Shown: piece after piece, positions 30,617-35,649 of the stretch
Numbering within the stretch: position 1 is the stretch's first letter
Layout of the letters: each line of letters begins with the position of its first letter
DNA from: a virus
Reading direction: 5' to 3' (one strand)
Virus record (IMG/VR): IMGVR_UViG_3300027870_000007
Span: 1-35,649 of that record
DNA length: 35,649 nucleotides
Notes under the pieces: model-generated
The model's input: only the letters and a program-made list of their open reading frames with translations
Database searches by the model: none
What the model was told of the DNA's origin: nothing
Position numbers and translations under genes: made by a program

Positions 30617-31338
30617 GCGACATCCTGTTCCGCTGCTCCAGTCTCGGCCACCTGATGACCGACCCCAAGACCCGGGCCGAAGGCGACCTCTCGACGGGCG
30701 CGCGCACCTATCTGCGCCAGTTGGTCAAGGAGGAACTGTTCGGCGTGGAGTTCGACATCGGCGGCAAGGAAATCGAGAAGGGCATCCGCGTCGAGGAGGA
30801 GTGCATCGCGCTGCTCAACACCGTGCGCGGCCTCACGCTGACCAAGAACACCGAGCGCCGGACCAACGGCCTGATCACCGGCGAGTGCGACCTGTTCGAT
30901 GCACGGCCCCGCCGCGGACACGACATCAAGGCGCCGTGGTCGATCAAAACCTTCCCCGGCTGGCTGGTGGACTGCGTGACACCCCTCTACGACTGGCAGA
31001 TGCGCGGCTACATGGCCCTGTGGGATGCCGACGAGTGGGAAGTGAACTACGTGCTGGTGAACACACCCGAGGACCTGCGCCGCGGCGAGCCCCTCGACAT
31101 GCACGTGGTCGACCACATCCCGCGCGAGCACCGCCTGACCACCTGGCTCATCGAACGCGACTTCCAGAAGGAAGCCCTGATCCGCGAACGCGTCGAGGCC
31201 GCCCGTTGGTACTACGGCCAGCTCATCCGCGAGTTCGACGAGGGGCACCGCATGAATGCGGTCATCGACGTGCTCGCCCGCGAAGTCCAACCAACCCCAT
31301 CGCAGCGCCCTCTGGTGCAGCTGCCGAGTCTTTTTTAA
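30613..31338 (+). CDS. YqaJ/RecB-like exonuclease
   Basis: A 241-residue product from the ATG at 30613. Residues 61-63 (Glu), 88-93 (ITGECD), 102-110 (GHDIKAPWS with Asp104-x-Lys106) and 129-133 (QMRGY) reproduce the PD-(D/E)xK core with its late Gln/Tyr motif, as in lambda exonuclease and YqaJ proteins. It digests one strand from duplex ends to feed the ERF annealase encoded just before it. All catalytic residues appear intact. Confidence 0.85.
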   Translation: MSDILFRCSSLGHLMTDPKTRAEGDLSTGARTYLRQLVKEELFGVEFDIGGKEIEKGIRVEEECIALLNTVRGLTLTKNTERRTNGLITGECDLFDARPRRGHDIKAPWSIKTFPGWLVDCVTPLYDWQMRGYMALWDADEWEVNYVLVNTPEDLRRGEPLDMHVVDHIPREHRLTTWLIERDFQKEALIRERVEAARWYYGQLIREFDEGHRMNAVIDVLAREVQPTPSQRPLVQLPSLF

Positions 31339-31346
31339 GGATCACC

Positions 31347-32480
31347 ATGACTGAACCCACCAGCACCGCGGTGGCCGCCCCGCAGGCCCCCGGCGCCATC
31401 CTCGCCAAGCGCATGTCCATCAAGGACACCGTGCTGGCCCAGTTCAAAGACACCGAAGCCGGCCTGCAGGCCATGGCGGAAAAGTACCGCGACGTGGTCT
31501 ATGACGTGAAGACCCCCAAGGGCATGAAAGAGGCGATCGCTGGCCGCGCCGAGCTGCGCGACGACGGTCGCCTCGCCATCACCCGTGCGGAGAAGAAGGT
31601 GAAAGCCGACGTCGCCGAGCTCAAGGAAGTGATGAGCGAGGAGGTGCAGCGGCTGGTTGGCATCGTGAAGCCTGTGGAAGATGCCATCGACGCGCAGATC
31701 AAGGTCGAGGAGAAGCGCAAGCTCGACGAGAAGGCTGAACGCGATCGCAAGGAGGCAGAGCGCACCGGTGGACACCGGACCAACATCGAGCAGCTGCGCG
31801 CCTACGTCGCCCAGGCCGAGGGCCAGCCGCTGCAGACCATCAACGGTGCCATCGACAAGCTGATGGAAATGACCTTCGGCGAGGAGTGGGAGGAGTTCGC
31901 GCAACAGGCGCAGGCCGAGCGCGACAACACCGTGGCGGGCCTGCGCGCCCTGGTGCAGCGGGAAGAGCAGCGCATCGAGAACGAGAAGCTGCGCGCGGAG
32001 CTCGCCGCGTTGAAGGCCAGCGCCGAGCCCGCGACAACTGCCGCGGCAGAACCGGAGCCTGCGCCTACCCAACAAGCGCCAGCAGCTATTGAATCAGTAG
32101 CAAAAAGCGAAACCCGGGCGCCATTTGAGGTGGACGACTGGGGCGCGCAGGACGCGGCGCAGGACGAGCCTGCACCAGCTGCAGCACCAGCTCCGGCGGC
32201 CAGCTCGGGCAAGGCATACACCGGCGGTGGATGGAGCCGCGCCGCTGCAGCCCCCATGGCGCCCGCGCCTGCAGCCGTCGTGACCGAAGACGACGGCACG
32301 CGCGCCTCGATTTCCCAGCTGAAGGAGCACTTCGCCCCGCTGAGCATCGACGCCGCCGGCCTTGAAACCCTGGGCTTCAAGCACGAATCCGCGGGGGGCA
32401 CCAGCAAGCTCTACCGCGCATGCGACCTCCCGGCCATCCGCGACGCGATGGTCAAGCACCTTCTCTCCATAAACTTCTAG
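31347..32480 (+). CDS. coiled-coil protein of the recombination cassette
   Basis: A 377-residue product; the ATG at 31347 follows AAGGATC, and the longer frame from 30504 is a shadow of the exonuclease. Residues 15-235 are helical with strong charge (ELKEVMSEEVQRLVGIVKPV, VEEKRKLDEKAERDRKEAER, ENEKLRAELAALKASAE), a long coiled coil of the type seen in phage recombination helpers. Residues 236-300 are an Ala/Pro linker that holds a short AGCTATTGAATCAGTAGC-like repeat at DNA level. A compact C-terminal domain ends the chain (FAPLSIDAAGLETLGFKHES). The role as recombination helper is inference. Confidence 0.7.
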   Translation: MTEPTSTAVAAPQAPGAILAKRMSIKDTVLAQFKDTEAGLQAMAEKYRDVVYDVKTPKGMKEAIAGRAELRDDGRLAITRAEKKVKADVAELKEVMSEEVQRLVGIVKPVEDAIDAQIKVEEKRKLDEKAERDRKEAERTGGHRTNIEQLRAYVAQAEGQPLQTINGAIDKLMEMTFGEEWEEFAQQAQAERDNTVAGLRALVQREEQRIENEKLRAELAALKASAEPATTAAAEPEPAPTQQAPAAIESVAKSETRAPFEVDDWGAQDAAQDEPAPAAAPAPAASSGKAYTGGGWSRAAAAPMAPAPAAVVTEDDGTRASISQLKEHFAPLSIDAAGLETLGFKHESAGGTSKLYRACDLPAIRDAMVKHLLSINF

Positions 32481-32492
32481 GAGCACTGCCCC

Positions 32493-32774
32493 ATGAGCGA
32501 AACCCTGCCCCCAGGCACCCACAAGGTGGTCAACGAATTCACCCCTGAGCAGACCACCCACGCGGTCAGCAACGTTGGCCAACCCATCATCAACGTGCTG
32601 AACGAGTACAGCCAGGAACACGACCAGATGCTCGCGATCTACGGCGGGCTGTATGCCCTGGGCTGCGCTCTGGCCAACATCGGCGCCGCGCTGGATGAGC
32701 CTGTCGACCTTCGCGCGGCGCTCTCACCGCTGATGCAGGGCTACGACGACGCCATGGCCCAGGACAAGCACTGA
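32493..32774 (+). CDS. small early protein
   Basis: A 93-residue product from the ATG at 32493 (MSETLPPGTHKVVNEFTPEQ), with AGGAGC ten bases upstream. Helical, slightly acidic, with a hydrophobic stretch too polar for a membrane segment (LYALGCALANIGAALD). No family recognised. It shares the recombination operon. Confidence 0.65.
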   Translation: MSETLPPGTHKVVNEFTPEQTTHAVSNVGQPIINVLNEYSQEHDQMLAIYGGLYALGCALANIGAALDEPVDLRAALSPLMQGYDDAMAQDKH

Positions 32775-32805
32775 GCTCCTTCCCCCCATTCCCTTCGCTT
32801 CCGAC

Positions 32806-32826
32806 ACCCGCCTTGAGCGGGTTTTT
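32806..32826 (+). terminator. intrinsic terminator between early cassettes
   Basis: Stem ACCCGC / GCGGGT, loop CTTGA, then TTTTTCTTT. It precedes AAGGATC, the ribosome binding site of the next gene. Same layout as the hairpins at 28608 and 29393. Confidence 0.8.
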
Positions 32827-32849
32827 CTTTGCTTCACTAAGGATCTTCC

Positions 32850-33383
32850 ATGACCGCAAATCGCCACTCCCCTCCCCTCGGCGCCCTGCTCGCCGCAATT
32901 CTGCTGGCCGACGTGCTCAGCGCCAAACGTGTTCCCCCTACAGCGCCCGTTACCGCAGGCGGCCTGCCGCCAGACCTGGCTGCGCTGCTCGGCAAGGACT
33001 TCGCCTTCCGTGAAGGCCAGAAGCACCAGCCCAGCAGCACCGCGACCGCCGCGGCGATGGATTCGGCGGCGGACCAGCAGCAGGCTACCGTCGCCGCAGA
33101 TGCTGGCAAAGACGCATGCCCCCCGCACCATGTCAGCACGGCCTACATCACCCCCGAGCTGGCTGCGTTGGTGGGCCTCACGCCGAGCATGGACCCGAAA
33201 TCGCTGGAAGGCGACACCCGCCTGCTGGCCGCCGCGCTGATCGCCAACGTGCGCAAGCTGGGCGCGCAGGCGGTGAACAACTTCCCTGCAGCAGGCGCGA
33301 AGCTCAGCGGCATCCGCTTCGTGGAGAACACCATCCTCTCCGCGCTGCACACCTTCTCCACTCTGGAAAAGCAATCGCAATGA
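32850..33383 (+). CDS. hypothetical early protein
   Basis: A 177-residue product with AAGGATC before the ATG at 32850. Residues 8-24 (PLGALLAAILLADVLSAK) are hydrophobic and may be a weak anchor. Residues 45-95 are low-complexity Ala/Gln/Asp. The C-terminal half (ALVGLTPSMDPKSLEGDTRL, then NFPAAGAKLSGIRFVENTIL) is a compact helical domain. The stop overlaps the KTSC gene as ATGA. Function unknown. Confidence 0.65.
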   Translation: MTANRHSPPLGALLAAILLADVLSAKRVPPTAPVTAGGLPPDLAALLGKDFAFREGQKHQPSSTATAAAMDSAADQQQATVAADAGKDACPPHHVSTAYITPELAALVGLTPSMDPKSLEGDTRLLAAALIANVRKLGAQAVNNFPAAGAKLSGIRFVENTILSALHTFSTLEKQSQ

Positions 33384-33676
33384 GCGCCGCCGCCAAGAAG
33401 CAACCGGGCATTCCCATGGCCCCGGTGAAGAGCGCGCAGCTCGGGGCGATCGGCTACGACCCAGAGCGCCAGGTGCTGGCAGTGCGGTTCGCGCGCGGCG
33501 CCACGGTCTACCACTACGACGGGGTCAAGCCGGAGCTGCACGCCGAGTTCATGGCCGCCAAGTCCATGGGCGTCTTCTTCGCCCAGCGCATCAAGGGAAT
33601 GCCCTTTACGAAGTTCGAGACGGCTCCCGAGGTTGAGCGCCTGCCAGCTGACGACACCGAGGGCGGCGCCCTGTAG
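33380..33676 (+). CDS. KTSC-domain protein
   Basis: A 98-residue product from the ATG at 33380, overlapping the upstream stop. Residues 22-60 (IGYDPERQVLAVRFARGATV, YHYDGVKPELHAEFMAAKSM) and 66-75 (FFAQRIKGMP) form the KTSC fold: a strand pair followed by the V-Y-x-Y-x-x-V motif and two helices. KTSC domains occur alone or next to nucleic-acid enzymes. Possibly binds RNA or helps the recombination set. The last 20 residues are acidic. Confidence 0.8.
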   Translation: MSAAAKKQPGIPMAPVKSAQLGAIGYDPERQVLAVRFARGATVYHYDGVKPELHAEFMAAKSMGVFFAQRIKGMPFTKFETAPEVERLPADDTEGGAL

Positions 33677-33727
33677 GCGCACCTGATCCTGCAACCTGCC
33701 CGCCCCGCGGGCCTTCACCCACCGATC

Positions 33728-34930
33728 ATGTTTCAAAACCTCATCATCTACCGCATCGCCGCAGGCTGGCAGTCCGAACTGCAGGCCGTCGAGGAGGCCC
33801 TGGCCAAGGCGCCTTTCATGGAGTGCGGCACCACGCAGGAGAAGTCCCTGGGCTGGGTGCCACCGCGCGGCGAGGCTCACGGCCCCCTGGCCGAATCCGT
33901 CGCCGGCCAGTGGATCCTGCGCTTCATGGTCGAGTCCAAGACGTTGCCCGCCAGCGCACTGGCCCGCAAGGTGAAGGAGAAGGCCGACCGCATCGAGAAG
34001 GAAACGGGCCGCAAGCCTGGGCGCAAGGAGACCAAGGAGCTCAAGGACGAGGCCAAGCTCGACCTGCTGCCCATGGCGTTCACTAAACAGGGCTCCATGT
34101 GGGTGTGGATCGACACAGCGTCGCGCCTGCTGGTGCTCGATACGTCCAGCCAGGGCCGCGCGGACGAGGTGGTCACGCTGCTGGTCGAGTCGCTGCCGGG
34201 CCTGTCGGTGTCGCTGATCAACACCCAGACTAGCCCGCAGGCCGCAATGGCCCACTGGCTCAAAGAGCAAGAACCGCCCACAGGCTTCACGGTGGACCGG
34301 GAATGCGAACTGAAGAGCGCCTGCGAGGAGAAGTCCCGGGTGGTCTACGGCCGGCATCCGCTGGACATCGAAGAGGTGCAGGCCCACATCGACGCCGGCA
34401 AGCTGCCCACCAAGCTTGCGCTGACCTGGGATGACCGGGTGTCGTTCCTGCTGACCGAAAGCCTGCAGGTCAAGAAGCTCGCGTTCCTGGACACGGTGCT
34501 CGAAGGAACGAAGGCCGACGAGGGCGGCTTTGACACCGATGTCGCGATCGCGACGGGAGAGCTGGTCAAGTTGATTCCGGACCTGATCGCAGCGCTAGGT
34601 GGCGAGGAGCGCCAGAACTTTGGTGAGGCATTCGCGGATGCAGTCGCGGCCGAATTCAAGCGAACTCTTCCCAGCGGCATTGATCGTGTGGAGATTCGGG
34701 CAGAGGGCACCACCGTTGTAGTGGCGCGGCCCATAGGGGACGAGCCCGATCCTCTATATGACCAAGCGGTCGACGCGGTGCGCAAGCACAACCGAGCCAG
34801 CATTTCCCTTGTGCAACGGATTCTCCGCATTGGCTACAACCGCGCCGCTCGGCTGTTGGAGGACATGGAGAAGGCCGGTATCGTCAGCAAGATGGCCGGC
34901 AACGGAGCACGCGATGTCTTGACGCCGTGA
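33728..34930 (+). CDS. rdgC: RdgC fused to an FtsK-gamma winged helix
   Basis: A 400-residue product from the ATG at 33728. Residues 1-310 are RdgC-like: [10 protein letters not shown] start, GWVPPRGE at 44-51, a basic helix ([20 protein letters not shown]), [20 protein letters not shown] near 122-141, and [13 protein letters not shown] near 195. RdgC forms a ring that coats duplex DNA and limits RecA. Residues 341-400 ([51 protein letters not shown]) are a full FtsK-gamma domain, the module that reads polarity sequences. The two parts are in one frame with no stop or shift. Cellular RdgC is about 300 residues and lacks this end. Confidence 0.85.
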   Translation: MFQNLIIYRIAAGWQSELQAVEEALAKAPFMECGTTQEKSLGWVPPRGEAHGPLAESVAGQWILRFMVESKTLPASALARKVKEKADRIEKETGRKPGRKETKELKDEAKLDLLPMAFTKQGSMWVWIDTASRLLVLDTSSQGRADEVVTLLVESLPGLSVSLINTQTSPQAAMAHWLKEQEPPTGFTVDRECELKSACEEKSRVVYGRHPLDIEEVQAHIDAGKLPTKLALTWDDRVSFLLTESLQVKKLAFLDTVLEGTKADEGGFDTDVAIATGELVKLIPDLIAALGGEERQNFGEAFADAVAAEFKRTLPSGIDRVEIRAEGTTVVVARPIGDEPDPLYDQAVDAVRKHNRASISLVQRILRIGYNRAARLLEDMEKAGIVSKMAGNGARDVLTP

Positions 34931-34943
34931 GGCATCGCTCCTG

Positions 34944-35609
34944 CTATGGTGCCCTCTTGTCAAATGGCGCAGTGGAGAAGCCGCGCGAATGCAAGTAGTC
35001 ATTGAGGCCGGTATTTGCGTGCTCCAGCGCGGCGAATGCAGAGGCCATCGAAGTTAGAGTTTGCTGCCAAAAGGCGGATAGTGATCGCCCCGCGGTATCA
35101 GCGCCTTTGGTCATATCTAAAAGGCGCGAGCACTCAGCAAAGATGGAATATGCCTGGTTCAGGCTGTGGCTTATGCCCTTGCCGGCGGGTAGCAGTGCGA
35201 CTAACTTTTCATCGTCGATCATGAAACTTTTCAGATGGGCGACGAACCAGTCCACCTCTTCGGCGGTCAGGGGTGTTTCACATGCATTGCGCAATAGATC
35301 CAGGGTGGGATTGGTGCTTTGCAACAGAAGCCCGACGCTGTGCCGAACACGAAGCGCTACATGATCGGCGAGTACTAACTCCCGCTCTCGAACGCGTTGA
35401 GTTTCCAGGTAGTGAGCAATGAAAGCGACGAGGAACGCCGTGCCAATAGCCACGATACTGAAAATCGCCTGCATCCACCCAGACCACTCTCCCTTGGTCA
35501 TACACACGGTCCACCATCGATCCTGGTTGGCTAGAAAGCAGTACTCCGCCGCAGGCTTTGCCGCCTCCACAGCTCGCGCCAAGGCCTCAGCCAACTGATT
35601 CGCATCCAT
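34944..35609 (-). CDS. membrane protein, convergent with rdgC
   Basis: A 221-residue product from the ATG at 35609, with GGAGGG about five bases upstream. Residues 44-67 (GWMQAIFSIVAIGTAFLVAF) form one membrane segment; the rest is helical and cytoplasmic (TQRVRERELVLADHVALRVR and onward). It is read against its neighbour, with only 13 bases between the two stops, and is less GC-rich. No family recognised; a superinfection-exclusion or host-interaction role is a guess. Its promoter would lie outside the window. Confidence 0.7.
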   Translation of the reverse strand: MDANQLAEALARAVEAAKPAAEYCFLANQDRWWTVCMTKGEWSGWMQAIFSIVAIGTAFLVAFIAHYLETQRVRERELVLADHVALRVRHSVGLLLQSTNPTLDLLRNACETPLTAEEVDWFVAHLKSFMIDDEKLVALLPAGKGISHSLNQAYSIFAECSRLLDMTKGADTAGRSLSAFWQQTLTSMASAFAALEHANTGLNDYLHSRGFSTAPFDKRAP

Positions 35610-35649
35610 CGATTCCCTCCGTGGTTTGGACCAATGTTATCCCCGTCGA

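Noticed and set aside
33690-33715. Terminator before rdgC
   Set aside because: There is a short GC hairpin (GCCCGC / GCGGGC) but no T-run follows it.
1-35649. Diversity-generating retroelement, integrase or lysis genes
   Set aside because: No reverse transcriptase, template/variable repeat pair, recombinase or holin/endolysin was found; they may lie outside the window.

Overview
The window is 35.6 kb of a temperate, short-tailed (podovirus-like) phage or prophage. The high GC content, codon habits and short dispersed repeats point to a betaproteobacterial host, most likely a member of the Comamonadaceae (Acidovorax/Delftia-like). The host call is inference. The phage call rests on recognisable terminase, P22-type portal, N4-gp56-type major capsid protein, head-tail adaptor, lambda-like CI/Cro switch, ERF and YqaJ-type recombination genes.

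The map is divergent around an immunity region at about 23.4 kb. Everything to its left (23.4 kb down to base 90) is read leftward. It begins with a small Cro/YdaS-like gene, a hypothetical gene and an O-like initiator whose gene carries six iterons (candidate origin). Next come a tightly overlapping set of early genes: a P-like protein, a winged-helix protein, two HNH-type nucleases, a RuvC-like resolvase and a regulator. Next come a lipoprotein cargo gene, both terminase subunits, the portal, an ADP-ribosyltransferase-like cargo gene, the scaffold, the capsid, a small head protein, adaptors and several tail or fibre genes. The window stops inside the tail region, so lysis genes are not seen. 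No integrase is seen either.

To the right of the switch, genes are read rightward. First come a self-cleaving S24 (LexA/CI-type) repressor and an exported non-specific nuclease, ending near an intrinsic terminator at 25.52 kb. Directly after it is a strong sigma-70-like promoter overlapped by two perfect copies of the same 12-bp palindrome found in the CI/Cro operators. It drives a long structured leader, a possible Cys-rich mini-protein, a Com-like zinc protein and a 564-residue GDSL/SGNH hydrolase with a tail-fibre-like C-terminus. After a terminator and a strongly folded intergenic element come small early genes, each preceded by an intrinsic hairpin. Then come ERF, an exonuclease and a coiled-coil protein (a recombination cassette), small genes including a KTSC-domain protein, and an RdgC protein fused to an FtsK-gamma DNA-binding domain. 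A convergent membrane-protein gene closes the window.

The most unusual items are: (1) the RdgC-FtsK-gamma fusion; (2) a remote, apparently CI-controlled Com plus SGNH-hydrolase operon with a start-codon-masking hairpin; (3) iterons conserved at DNA level across two reading frames; (4) an ADP-ribosyltransferase-like gene set among the head genes; and (5) a two-motif repeat protein in the tail region.
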